From the NCBI GenBank assembly GCA_023390335.1, contig JAEWCZ010000014.1, forward strand, positions 19,933-83,932: a stretch of DNA of 64,000 bases, given 5' to 3'. This stretch comes from Bacillota bacterium (GTDB taxonomy: Bacteria; Bacillota; Clostridia; Acetivibrionales; DSM-1351). The position numbers and the translations under genes were made by a program. The notes under the pieces are model-generated. The model searched no databases, had not been told where the DNA came from, and was given only the letters and a program-made list of their open reading frames with translations. This document shows, piece by piece, positions 46,300-53,974 of this stretch (the stretch's first letter is position 1; every line of letters starts with the position of its first letter).

Positions 46300-46328
46300 A
46301 ATTATGTGCATATGCACATAATTATTAT
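46295..46328. promoter_or_regulatory. 34-bp perfect palindrome, candidate operator
   Basis: The left arm ATAATAATTATGTGCAT and its exact reverse complement meet at 46311/46312 without a spacer. The palindrome runs from within the -10 box to the base before the GAGGTG ribosome site of the DUF134 gene. The DUF134 product has a helix-turn-helix and is the natural candidate to bind it. Confidence 0.7.
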
Positions 46329-46341
46329 GAGGTGAAAACAA

Positions 46342-46725
46342 ATGCCCAGACCTAAAAAATGCAGAAGAGTAGGTTTTATACCAGGCAATGCATGCTTTCA
46401 CCCCGAAATTAAAAGTCATGTTCAGGTTGTTTTGAGCATTGAGGAGGTTGAAGCCATTAGACTTGCGGATTATCTGGAAATCGGTCAGGATGAGGCTGCA
46501 AATAGTATGAATGTTTCCAGAGGAACTTTTCAGCGTATAATAAATTCTGCAAGGAAAAAGACGGCAGATGCTTTGGTTCATGGGAAGACTATCCGAATAG
46601 ACGGGGGAAATTATCAGGTAGATTCAGGAAAAAGTTGCTGCAGAAGACAAAACAGGGAATGCAGCACTATAAAATGTGACAGATGCGAAGGTTGTTTGGA
46701 CTGTCACAAACCAACAAATATATAA
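46342..46725 (+). CDS. DUF134 (UPF0251) helix-turn-helix protein with Cys-rich tail
   Basis: A 127-residue protein. The family start MPRPKKCRRVGFIPGNACFHP is followed by a sigma-factor-like helix-turn-helix (VEAIRLADYLEIGQDEAANSMNVSRGTFQRIINSARKK). The C-terminus is cysteine-rich (CCRRQNREC, CDRCEGCLDC), suggesting metal or Fe-S sensing. DUF134 genes often neighbour NifX-like and Mrp ATPase genes, as here. It is a probable autoregulator acting on the palindrome overlapping its own promoter; that is inference from layout. GAGGTG is seven bases before the ATG. Confidence 0.85.
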   Translation: MPRPKKCRRVGFIPGNACFHPEIKSHVQVVLSIEEVEAIRLADYLEIGQDEAANSMNVSRGTFQRIINSARKKTADALVHGKTIRIDGGNYQVDSGKSCCRRQNRECSTIKCDRCEGCLDCHKPTNI

Positions 46726-46738
46726 CGAGGTGAATTAT

Positions 46739-47998
46739 ATGGTAGACAATGGATGCGGCTGTGGTGGAACCGATTGTGGTTCAAGTGATTGCGGAGGCAG
46801 TTGTCCTTCAGGCGGTGGCCGACCACAGAATTTTTTGGAAAAGACTCATGAACTCAATTCAATAAAAAGAGTAATTGGGGTTGTAAGTGGTAAAGGTGGG
46901 GTAGGAAAATCTCTTGTAACGTCAACCTTATCCGTAATGATGAGAAGAAAAGGTTATGAGGTAGGAGTACTCGATGCGGATATTACAGGGCCTTCAATAC
47001 CAAAGATATTTGGAATTAATCAAAAGGCACAGGGAAGTGAGTTAGGTATTTATCCCCAAACTTCCCAAAACGGTATTAAGGTAATGTCAGTTAACCTTAT
47101 GCTTGATCAGGACGATGCTCCGGTTATATGGAGAGGTCCAATTATAGCAGGAGTTGTAAAACAATTCTGGACTGATGTAATATGGGGAGAGGTGGACTAT
47201 CTATTTCTGGATATGCCACCTGGAACAGGGGACGTTCCATTGACAGTATTCCAATCAATCCCTTTGGATGGAATAGTTATTGTTACTTCTCCTCAGGATC
47301 TGGTTTCCATGATAGTTAAAAAGGCTTACAATATGGCAAGGGAAATGAACATTCCTATACTGGGGATTGTTGAAAATATGAGCTATTTAAAATGTCCTGA
47401 CTGTGGTAAGGAAATAAATATTTTCGGCAAAAGCAAAATTGATGAAATAGCATTAGGCTTAGACCTCAAAGTGCTAGGTAAAATGCCAATAGATCCGTCC
47501 ATTGCGGAATTATGTGATAAGGGTGAGCTTGAAAAAGTAAATCATGAATATTTGGCAGATGCTGTATCCTATATTGAAAATAAATTACCTGTTGGAAAGG
47601 AGAATGGGATAATGAAAATTGCAATTGCAACTGAAGGTAACGATATTTCCTCTCATTTTGGAAAGTGTGAGCTTTTTACAGTAGTTGAAATAGAGAATAA
47701 AGCTATAAAAAGTAAGGAAGTAGTTAATACAGAAGGAAATCAACACGGTCTTCTACCCGGTTTTCTGGCTTCTAAGGGCATAAAAACCGTAATTGCAGGA
47801 GGAATGGGAGATGGAGCAAGGCAGAAGCTTGAAGAGAATAATATACAGATTATATCAGGAATCAGCGGAAATATAGATGAAGCAATACAACTTTATATTG
47901 ACGGAAATCTGAAATCAGCAAGTACCGGATGCTCAGGTCATGAACATTCACATGAACATAATCACGGTGAAGGCGGTTGCGGCTGCGGAAACCATTAA
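46739..47998 (+). CDS. Mrp/NBP35-type P-loop ATPase fused to a NifX/NifB-like domain
   Basis: A 419-residue fusion. The N-terminus is Cys/Gly-rich (CGCGGTDCGSSDCGGSC). A Mrp/ApbC ATPase domain follows with deviant Walker A VVSGKGGVGKS (about residue 45), DADITGPSIPKIFG, DMPPGTGD and a CPDC pair near 220; such proteins carry and deliver Fe-S clusters. From about residue 291 (MKIAIATEGNDISSHFGKCELF) comes a dinitrogenase iron-molybdenum cofactor domain, ending in a His/Cys-rich tail (HEHSHEHNHGEGGCGCGNH). GAGGTG six bases before the ATG at 46739 sets the start; an upstream GTG (46676) lies inside DUF134. Confidence 0.9.
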   Translation: MVDNGCGCGGTDCGSSDCGGSCPSGGGRPQNFLEKTHELNSIKRVIGVVSGKGGVGKSLVTSTLSVMMRRKGYEVGVLDADITGPSIPKIFGINQKAQGSELGIYPQTSQNGIKVMSVNLMLDQDDAPVIWRGPIIAGVVKQFWTDVIWGEVDYLFLDMPPGTGDVPLTVFQSIPLDGIVIVTSPQDLVSMIVKKAYNMAREMNIPILGIVENMSYLKCPDCGKEINIFGKSKIDEIALGLDLKVLGKMPIDPSIAELCDKGELEKVNHEYLADAVSYIENKLPVGKENGIMKIAIATEGNDISSHFGKCELFTVVEIENKAIKSKEVVNTEGNQHGLLPGFLASKGIKTVIAGGMGDGARQKLEENNIQIISGISGNIDEAIQLYIDGNLKSASTGCSGHEHSHEHNHGEGGCGCGNH

Positions 47999-48008
47999 AT
48001 TTAAGATT

Positions 48009-48060
48009 AAAAAGCATAATAACCTTGGAATTTAACTTTCCTCGGTTATTATGCTTTTTT
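48009..48060. terminator. Strong bidirectional terminator after the Mrp gene
   Basis: Perfect 16-bp arms AAAAAGCATAATAACC and GGTTATTATGCTTTTT, with T and A runs at the two ends; it serves the leftward YeiH gene as well. Confidence 0.92.
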
Positions 48061-48067
48061 GTATATA

Positions 48068-49075
48068 TTATATCTGACCCGTCATAAACTGAACTCCAAT
48101 ACTGACGGCTGTTACCGTAAACCATACCAGTAACCCCAAAAGAAGAGGTTTTAAACCTGTTTTGAGCATTTCTTTAAAATTTGCATTAAGTCCTACAGCC
48201 GATAAAGCCATAACAATAAAAAACTTTCCTGTACCTGAAAGAAATGAAACTGTCGAACTGTTAAATACGCCAAGAGTATTTAACATTGATGCAGCAAGAA
48301 AACCGACGATAAACCAGGGGAAAATTCGTTTAAAGCTATATGAAACAGTATCGTCCTGTTTTGCAGCTTTTCTTTTTCTAATTATGGTAACTGCAGCATA
48401 AATCAATGATATGGGTATAATCATTGTAGTACGGGTCAACTTTACTATTGTTGCATATGCTCCCGCAGCATTGCTGTAAGTATAACCTGCCGCTACAACG
48501 GAAGAAGTATCATTTATCGCTGTTCCGGCCCACAAGCCAAAGGCTGTATCGGAAAAGCCCAATAAATGGCCAAGTGGAGGAAATATTAAGACAGCTAAAA
48601 TGTTAAAGAAAAATATAGTCGATATGGAATATGCTACTTCCTTTTCTTCGGCTTCAATTATGGGAGATACTGCAGCTACGGCAGAGCCTCCGCAAATGGC
48701 TGTTCCGACACCAATTAGACTTGTAAGATTAAAAGGTACCTTAAGGAGTTTACCGAAGCCATAGGCCGAAATGAAAGCAAAAGAAAGAGAAAACAACATT
48801 ACATATAAGGATTCAAGTCCTGTTTTCCATACTTGTGTGAGACTTAACCCCGTTCCAAGCAAAATAATAGAATATTGTAGAATTTTTTTTGACGTAAATT
48901 TAACACCGCTGACAGACCACGCAGGTTTTCCGATTGTGTTATTAATTATTATACCAAGCAGTATCCCGAAAACCGGGCCGCCTATAATTGGGAATATGCC
49001 TCCCAGCCATGTGGCAGCAAAAGCTATGACCAACGCCAGTAGTATTCCGGGAGTATTTTTTCTTATCCAAGCCAT
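48068..49075 (-). CDS. YeiH/UPF0324 membrane protein, putative sulfate exporter family
   Basis: A 335-residue polytopic membrane protein with about ten helices of the UPF0324/YeiH family (Cons_hypoth698). Typical segments: GGPVFGILLGIIINN, YSIILLGTGLSLTQVWKTG, GVGTAICGGSAVAAVSPII and WAGTAINDTSSVVAAGY. Members are annotated as putative sulfate or organosulfur-anion exporters; substrate is unproven. It is transcribed divergently from the LysR gene 117 bases away, the arrangement of yeiH/yeiE in other bacteria. Confidence 0.88.
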   Translation of the reverse strand: MAWIRKNTPGILLALVIAFAATWLGGIFPIIGGPVFGILLGIIINNTIGKPAWSVSGVKFTSKKILQYSIILLGTGLSLTQVWKTGLESLYVMLFSLSFAFISAYGFGKLLKVPFNLTSLIGVGTAICGGSAVAAVSPIIEAEEKEVAYSISTIFFFNILAVLIFPPLGHLLGFSDTAFGLWAGTAINDTSSVVAAGYTYSNAAGAYATIVKLTRTTMIIPISLIYAAVTIIRKRKAAKQDDTVSYSFKRIFPWFIVGFLAASMLNTLGVFNSSTVSFLSGTGKFFIVMALSAVGLNANFKEMLKTGLKPLLLGLLVWFTVTAVSIGVQFMTGQI

Positions 49076-49124
49076 AATTAATTCCTCCGAATTTTTGATA
49101 TGTTTATTTTAGTATTACATATGC

Positions 49125-49146
49125 ATAAATACAAATTATGATTTAT
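49125..49146. promoter_or_regulatory. Possible LysR operator between YeiH and LysR genes
   Basis: ATAAAT and ATTTAT are inverted copies spaced ten bases, in the divergent intergenic region. This is near the T-N11-A geometry of LysR sites, but the sequence is so AT-rich that chance is likely. Confidence 0.3.
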
Positions 49147-49192
49147 TATATATCTATAAGAAAATTTTATATATGATTGAGGGAGATTATAT

Positions 49193-50092
49193 ATGATAGA
49201 CACTAAAATAACTACTTTTATATGGGCGGCAAAAATGAACAGTTTTACAAAAGCTGCTGAAATGCTTAATTTAACACAGCCTGCAGTTACACAACATATT
49301 AAGCAGCTGGAGGGATACTATAAGGTAAAATTGTTTAAAAAAGTAGGGAGACAGATATACCTCACGGAGGAAGGTGAGCTTCTTTTTAAGTATGCAAAAG
49401 AGATTGAGACCGATTCTTTGTTTATAGAAAGAACTCTGAAAAATAAATCGGCACTGAACAAGCGATATAACGTGGGAACCACTCTCACAATCGGCGAATT
49501 TGTACTTCCAGACATGCTGGGACAGTATAAAAGACAGCACGAAAACATTGATGTTATAATTCACGTTCACAATACCGAGGAAAACTTGAAAAGGCTTACT
49601 AGTGGGGAACTTGACCTTAGTATTGTTGAAGGGCCTTTTGACAAAAACAGATTTAAATATAAAAAAATGAGAGATGATGAGCTGGTTTTAGTGGCTTCTC
49701 CTGCAAGTAGTTTTGCAAAAATGGGAGAAGTGAGTCTTGAAGATGTTGCGTATAGCGGGAAGCTCATTTTGAGAGAAAAGGGAAGCGGAACAAGAATAGT
49801 ATTTGAAAACAAAATGTCAGATGTGGGTCTTAGTCTTATTGATTTAAAGATTTACATGGAGGTTGGCAGTATCGGTGCTATTAAATCACTGGTTCAGGCC
49901 GATTTGGGATATACGGTAGTTTCAATGGAAGCAGTTGAAAAAGAAGTAAAAGAAGGAACACTGGTTGTTGTACCAATTAAAGGAATAAAAATAATGAGAG
50001 AATTCAACTTTATTTATTTTGATATAAGTCAAAATTCATTTATTCAGGAGTTCATGGAATACATTATGAATTTTGGAGATACAGTAAAATAA
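49193..50092 (+). CDS. LysR-family transcriptional regulator
   Basis: A 299-residue LysR regulator: N-terminal winged helix (TFIWAAKMNSFTKAAEMLNLTQPAVTQHIKQLEGYY) and C-terminal periplasmic-binding-like effector domain (LDLSIVEGPFDKNRF, REKGSGTRIVFE, GAIKSLVQADLGYTVVS). It is closest in pattern to CysL/YeiE-type regulators and divergently faces a YeiH gene, so control of that exporter is likely. GGGAG precedes the ATG. Confidence 0.9.
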   Translation: MIDTKITTFIWAAKMNSFTKAAEMLNLTQPAVTQHIKQLEGYYKVKLFKKVGRQIYLTEEGELLFKYAKEIETDSLFIERTLKNKSALNKRYNVGTTLTIGEFVLPDMLGQYKRQHENIDVIIHVHNTEENLKRLTSGELDLSIVEGPFDKNRFKYKKMRDDELVLVASPASSFAKMGEVSLEDVAYSGKLILREKGSGTRIVFENKMSDVGLSLIDLKIYMEVGSIGAIKSLVQADLGYTVVSMEAVEKEVKEGTLVVVPIKGIKIMREFNFIYFDISQNSFIQEFMEYIMNFGDTVK

Positions 50093-50129
50093 TACTATAT
50101 TATTATATCGTAATATTTAAATATATAGA

Positions 50130-50158
50130 TTGACAATGAATTAGTATTTTAATATAAT
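50130..50158 (+). promoter_or_regulatory. Consensus sigma-A promoter for the Fe-S membrane gene
   Basis: TTGACA (50130-50135) and TATAAT (50153-50158), both perfect, spaced 17 bases, 44 bases before the next ATG. Confidence 0.88.
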
Positions 50159-50202
50159 AAGTATAACCTCGAGGTGCACAAAATTTATATAAGGAGTAAA
50201 AG

Positions 50203-50853
50203 ATGAACACAATAAAAAGTTTTGTACACAAATGGGTATGGTTGATGCTTATTGTCTTTTGTATTGGGGGTCTGATATATCCAAAGTTGGGTATTGCTGC
50301 TATAATATGTATGCTGGCTCCTGTAGTGGTATCAATCTTCAGAGGAAGAATGTGGTGCGGCAATTTCTGCCCCAGAGGCAGTTTCAATGATATACTAATT
50401 TCTAAAATAAGCCGTAATAAAAAAATTCCGCGGCTTATGAAAAACAAGTGGTTCAGATTGTTTTTCGTTGTGTTACTGCTGGGAGCATTTGCAGTGCAGT
50501 TGTCATTTGCATGGGGTAATATAGTACAAGTTGGACAGGTGTTTGTTAGAATGATATTAATAACCACCGGATTGACGATAATTTTAGGAGTTATTTACAG
50601 TCAAAGAGCATGGTGTGTTATTTGCCCAATGGGTACAATGGCGTCTTGGGTTGCTAAGGCTGGCAAAGGTTCAAAAGGCAAAAATGTGACTTTTGATAAG
50701 CAAAGATGTGTTAGCTGCAATCTTTGTACAAAATCCTGCCCTATGGAAATAGATGTACTTAAATTCAGGAGTAATGGAGAAGTTACACACCCTGACTGCC
50801 TGAAATGTGGTGAATGTATAATAAAGTGCCCGAAAGGCGCACTTGAACTATAA
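50203..50853 (+). CDS. NapH-like 4Fe-4S membrane protein
   Basis: A 216-residue membrane protein. Four hydrophobic helices lie at about residues 10-30, 32-50, 87-107 and 114-132. Two cytoplasmic Cys pairs (WCGNFCPRG near 52 and WCVICPMG near 145) are the NapH/CcoG-type motif. The C-terminus has two 4Fe-4S clusters: CVSCNLCTKSCPM and CLKCGECIIKCPKG. It should move electrons across or along the membrane; partner unknown. A consensus promoter and AAGGAG site precede it, and a C-GCAxxG-C-C gene follows after 28 bases. Confidence 0.85.
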   Translation: MNTIKSFVHKWVWLMLIVFCIGGLIYPKLGIAAIICMLAPVVVSIFRGRMWCGNFCPRGSFNDILISKISRNKKIPRLMKNKWFRLFFVVLLLGAFAVQLSFAWGNIVQVGQVFVRMILITTGLTIILGVIYSQRAWCVICPMGTMASWVAKAGKGSKGKNVTFDKQRCVSCNLCTKSCPMEIDVLKFRSNGEVTHPDCLKCGECIIKCPKGALEL

Positions 50854-50881
50854 ATAAGTTAACAAACATGGAGGTAATATT

Positions 50882-51229
50882 ATGTCTGCTATTGAAGCAA
50901 AAAATAATTATATAGGAGTAAACGGCAGTAAAATGAATTGTGCGCAAGCAGTACTCAGTGCTTTTAAAGAGAAATACAATATAGAAAATGAATCGGTTGA
51001 ACTCTTTAGAAACTATGGAGGGGGCAAGGCTCCTGACGGTCTTTGCGGTGCATACTATGCTGTTAAGTATATTTTAAGTAACTACGATAAAGAAAAAGTT
51101 GAAGAACTGGAAAACTATTTCCTTGAAAATGCCGGAGCATTGCAGTGCAACAACATAAAGGGGCTAAAAAAGCTTTCATGTGTGGGTTGTGTTGAAAAAA
51201 GCTCAGAATTCCTTGAGAATATTGACTGA
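50882..51229 (+). CDS. C-GCAxxG-C-C family redox-type protein
   Basis: A 115-residue protein of the C_GCAxxG_C_C family. The defining cysteines are visible: MNCAQAV, GLCGAYYAVKYI, LQCNN and SCVGC. The family is presumed to bind a metal or Fe-S cluster and often neighbours electron-transfer genes, as here. GGAGG precedes the ATG. It ends at a long terminator stem. Confidence 0.82.
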   Translation: MSAIEAKNNYIGVNGSKMNCAQAVLSAFKEKYNIENESVELFRNYGGGKAPDGLCGAYYAVKYILSNYDKEKVEELENYFLENAGALQCNNIKGLKKLSCVGCVEKSSEFLENID

Positions 51230-51234
51230 TACTA

Positions 51235-51273
51235 AAGGCTTGATTCTTAAAAATTAAGAATCAAGCCTTATTT
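51235..51273. terminator. Bidirectional terminator with 16-bp perfect stem
   Basis: AAGGCTTGATTCTTAA and its reverse complement pair around three A. The stem overlaps the end of the leftward PrsW gene, so the last codons of that gene form one arm. Confidence 0.88.
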
Positions 51274-52064
51274 TCACTAAATTCCAATTTCGATTCACGC
51301 CAGCGGTTGTATAGAATATATAGACCTATTAGGCCGAGTAATATCTGCCCTGTTATAACCGAAAATGTCCAAGGAAAAAGAAATCGGATAATCAATGGAA
51401 AACCATTCCATAAACCGTGTAAAACTACTACCGTGATATAAGATTTAATAACTTTGCCATTGATAAAAAATCTTCCTTGTACACTTTCTCTCAGAAGAAC
51501 GCTGGATAGTATAGCCGTCCAGGTTCCATGACCTACGGGAGAGGCTATTCCGCGTAGAAGCGTAATAAAAACAGTGTGTGTCAGGCTACCACCACTTTGC
51601 AGAAACGTAGAAAATGCATATCCAGTACTTTCAAAGGCTGCAAATCCCATTCCTGCTGCGGAACCCAGAATAATCCCATCCAACATTGAATTATAGTGCC
51701 TATGTCTTGCAATTAGAAAGACACCGATAAGTTTTGTGAATTCTTCAATAATACCTACTATAAAAGCAGTTGTAAATGTGAGTTCACTGATAAACACCGG
51801 TTCTAACAATGATGCTGCAATAGTACCAAGAGCTCCGCCGTAAAAAAAGCACAAGGCAGTTGCAGACATATTAACACTGAACAAGTCTCTTTTTTCGTAG
51901 AAAAAGGAGACAAAAGCCACGGGTACTAAAAAGTTTCCTATAAGTACTATACTAGGAAACAGATGAATATTTCCTGTTAACATAAAAGCAAGGATTGTAG
52001 CTGCATAAACTATAAAACCTACAAAAAGAACTCGAAGCCAGTATCTGCGTTTTGTTTGAGTCAT
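51261..52064 (-). CDS. PrsW-family intramembrane metalloprotease
   Basis: A 267-residue polytopic membrane protein. The PrsW zinc motifs are visible: VGIIEEFTKLIGV (EExxK), PVGHGTWTA and VVLHGLWNG, each on a predicted helix. PrsW cleaves an anti-sigma factor in Bacillus; the substrate here is unknown. An in-frame GTG is 12 bases upstream (52076), but the ATG at 52064 with AGGTG upstream is more likely. The gene ends at the last chromosomal terminator before the mobile element's tRNA remnant. Confidence 0.88.
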   Translation of the reverse strand: MTQTKRRYWLRVLFVGFIVYAATILAFMLTGNIHLFPSIVLIGNFLVPVAFVSFFYEKRDLFSVNMSATALCFFYGGALGTIAASLLEPVFISELTFTTAFIVGIIEEFTKLIGVFLIARHRHYNSMLDGIILGSAAGMGFAAFESTGYAFSTFLQSGGSLTHTVFITLLRGIASPVGHGTWTAILSSVLLRESVQGRFFINGKVIKSYITVVVLHGLWNGFPLIIRFLFPWTFSVITGQILLGLIGLYILYNRWRESKLEFSENKA

Positions 52065-52161
52065 TTTATATATCACACCTGAAATTTTATTTATTATTAT
52101 GATTACAATTTATTTAATATAAATTCTTGGGAAAACTTGACTTCTAGGGAATAATATAATA

Positions 52162-52193
52162 AAAAACCTCTTACTGGGAAGTAAGAGGTTTTT
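52162..52193. terminator. Terminator adjoining the tRNA-Lys remnant
   Basis: Perfect 13-bp arms AAAAACCTCTTAC and GTAAGAGGTTTTT. On the minus strand it directly follows the CCA end of the tRNA remnant, as expected for the original terminator of tRNA-Lys. Confidence 0.88.
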
Positions 52194-52240
52194 GGTGCGC
52201 CATCAGGGATTCGAACCCGGGACACCCTGATTAAGAGTCA
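52193..52240 (-). pseudogene. 3' remnant of tRNA-Lys(CUU), left attachment site
   Basis: Read on the minus strand, this is the end of a tRNA: anticodon loop CTCTTAA (anticodon CTT), 3' anticodon arm TCAGG, T loop TTCGAAT, acceptor ATGGCGC, discriminator A and encoded CCA. The 5' half (acceptor, D arm, most of the 5' anticodon arm) is absent; upstream sequence is unrelated. The T stem reads CCGGG against CCCTG, giving a C-T mismatch. This is the duplicated host end left by integration into a tRNA-Lys gene; the intact gene should be at the other end of the element. Confidence 0.88.
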
Positions 52241-52265
52241 AAAAATAAAAAACCCATGAATCAAC

Positions 52266-52305
52266 TGATACTGTAAGGGGGAAAGGCATTAATAAAAGTG
52301 ATACT
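52266..52305. repeat. Two direct repeats near the left attachment site
   Basis: TGATACT occurs at 52266-52272 and 52299-52305, 33 bases apart (about three helical turns), between the tRNA remnant and the integrase. They are candidate arm-type integrase sites, though the match is short. Confidence 0.3.
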
Positions 52306-52325
52306 ACAACCTTTTACCACAACTT

Positions 52326-53444
52326 TCAGTTTGTTTTTTCTTCATCTATTTTTGTTTCATCTTTATATAAATTATCAAGCCTTACAATATTTCGTTTTTT
52401 CCTTTTGCCTTGAATATGAGTATATACTTCTCTCATAATACTAACATCATGTCCCATAATTTCTGCCGCTACAAGTTCATCTATACCAGCATCATACAAA
52501 CCTGTACAATAAGTATGCCTTAATAATCTAAATGTTAAGTCAAATTCATGTTCCTTCATGTTCGAATTATCTTCAGATTCAAACCATTTTTTTATAATCT
52601 TTTGGGCTTTACGCCATTGAGATTTTATTTCTGTTAGTCCCATGGGACCACCTGCATGTCCAGGGAAAACATATAGTTTTTTATTCTTTCGTCTTTTAAG
52701 ATATGATTTTAAGTAGTTTGATAAAATATCAGGCATAGGGATTTCTCTAAAACCGTTTTCAGTTTTTGGGGCTTTTAGTTGAGGTTTAGAATGAGCATAC
52801 TCAGTAGCCTTTGTAACTCTTATTACTTTAGCATCAAAATCAATATCATTTAACAGTAATGCAAGAGTTTCTCCCATTCTCATGCCAGTGTATAAAGTTG
52901 TAAATATAATAGGATAAGTTCTATGACATTTTAGAATTTTTAAAAGTAGTTCCCTTTGTGTAGGCGTTAAACACTTACGCTTAGGCTTGTCGGGAGCAAT
53001 GACTTTTGAGCCACTTACTGGATTAAATGAAATAATATGATCTGCTATAGCTTGTTTAAATATTTGATTAAGAGTAATCCTTACCTTATGAGCAAGACTT
53101 TTTGAACTAGTAATGCTTTTTACTAATGCTTGAATTTGGGTTGCAGTAATTTCTTTAACTTTTTTCTTTCCTAAAACAGGGTTTATATGGTTATTAACAC
53201 AATTACGATACATTTCTTGCGTTTTAAGTGCACCTTCATCTTTTTTAAATGTGTTATACCATATAATCATATATTCTTCCAAAGTAGGATTGTTGTTTAC
53301 ATCGTACCCCTGATAGTACTTATATTTCATTTCGGTATACTTAATCTCAACATCTTCTGGTGTACTACCATATATGAACTTTTTATTACCTTTTATAGTA
53401 AGCGTAGTATAAAAACCACCACTTTTATGAGGACTTATTTTCAT
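52326..53444 (-). CDS. Tyrosine-type site-specific integrase
   Basis: A 372-residue phage-type integrase. The N-terminal arm-binding region is followed by a SAM-like core-binding domain (about 60-145) and the catalytic domain. Catalytic residues: Arg in TGMRMGETLALL, second Arg in RLLRHTYCTGLYDAGID, His in MGHDVSIMREVYTHI and the nucleophile Tyr there. The first His of the usual HxxR is Arg here (RLLR). GGAGG precedes the ATG. It lies next to the tRNA remnant it presumably recognised and is co-oriented with the repressor 20 bases upstream. Confidence 0.93.
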   Translation of the reverse strand: MKISPHKSGGFYTTLTIKGNKKFIYGSTPEDVEIKYTEMKYKYYQGYDVNNNPTLEEYMIIWYNTFKKDEGALKTQEMYRNCVNNHINPVLGKKKVKEITATQIQALVKSITSSKSLAHKVRITLNQIFKQAIADHIISFNPVSGSKVIAPDKPKRKCLTPTQRELLLKILKCHRTYPIIFTTLYTGMRMGETLALLLNDIDFDAKVIRVTKATEYAHSKPQLKAPKTENGFREIPMPDILSNYLKSYLKRRKNKKLYVFPGHAGGPMGLTEIKSQWRKAQKIIKKWFESEDNSNMKEHEFDLTFRLLRHTYCTGLYDAGIDELVAAEIMGHDVSIMREVYTHIQGKRKKRNIVRLDNLYKDETKIDEEKTN

Positions 53445-53464
53445 TTAACATGCCTCCATAGTGC

Positions 53465-53836
53465 TCATTTTACTAATTTTTCAGTTATGTTCTTAGTACA
53501 TTTTAATATAATATCAATAGCAACCTTGCGTTCTAATTCATTCAATTCTAAAAAAGTAAGAATTAATGCTTTACTTGCTGAATCTAAGTTATATCTTCTA
53601 CCAATTTCGTCAATAGCATCATTGGCATTAGGGACAAACATTTCACCAATACCATATCTTAGCCAATTTTCATTTACATTAAACTCAGTACAAATTTTCG
53701 AAATATGGATATCTTTTATTTTTCTTGATCCCAACTCCCACATTGCAAGCGTTGAAGAACCAACCAATATACGTTCACTAAATTCATTTTGACTCATTCC
53801 TAAATCATTACGTAATTGCTTTAATCTTTCGTTCAT
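53465..53836 (-). CDS. XRE-family phage repressor
   Basis: A 123-residue regulator with an N-terminal lambda-repressor-type helix-turn-helix (MNERLKQLRNDLGMSQNEF, then ILVGSSTLAMWELGSRKIKD) and a short helical C-terminus (VAIDIILKCTKNI), without a LexA-type peptidase domain. GGAGGTG places the start at 53836. It is divergent from the early genes, and the intervening region carries three matching operators, so it is the likely lysogeny repressor. Lack of a self-cleavage domain implies induction by another route. Confidence 0.88.
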   Translation of the reverse strand: MNERLKQLRNDLGMSQNEFSERILVGSSTLAMWELGSRKIKDIHISKICTEFNVNENWLRYGIGEMFVPNANDAIDEIGRRYNLDSASKALILTFLELNELERKVAIDIILKCTKNITEKLVK

Positions 53837-53871
53837 TTCGTGCACCTCCAAAGACAATATAACATAACGGC

Positions 53872-53951
53872 ACTCACATTGCAAGTAAAAATAATAGACA
53901 TGTATTGACAATATACTTGCATAGTGATAATATAAACTCACAAAGCAAGCA
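53872..53951. promoter_or_regulatory. Three repressor operator sites (O1-O3)
   Basis: TCACATTGCAAGTA (53874-53887), its near reverse complement TACTTGCATAGTGA (53914-53927) and TCACAAAGCAAGCA (53938-53951) share the pattern TCACWWWGCAAGYA. O2 fits exactly between the -35 and -10 boxes of the rightward promoter, and O3 covers its start site. O1 lies in the leftward promoter region. This is the layout of a phage genetic switch. Confidence 0.75.
53905..53933 (+). promoter_or_regulatory. Rightward early promoter
   Basis: Perfect TTGACA (53905-53910) and TAATAT (53928-53933) spaced 17 bases. Transcription would start near 53940, within O3, and run into the early genes. Confidence 0.85.
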
Positions 53952-53974
53952 GATATTTAAATGGAGGTGTAGTA

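Noticed and set aside
46676..46738. Earlier GTG start for the Mrp fusion protein
   Set aside because: It lies inside the DUF134 gene without a ribosome site, whereas the ATG at 46739 has GAGGTG at a good distance.
50103..50567. A 154-residue minus-strand open frame over the NapH-like gene
   Set aside because: It runs antisense to a gene with clear Fe-S motifs and through a consensus plus-strand promoter.
52193..52270. Functional tRNA-Lys gene
   Set aside because: The acceptor 5' strand, D arm and most of the 5' anticodon arm are missing, and the T stem has a mismatch.
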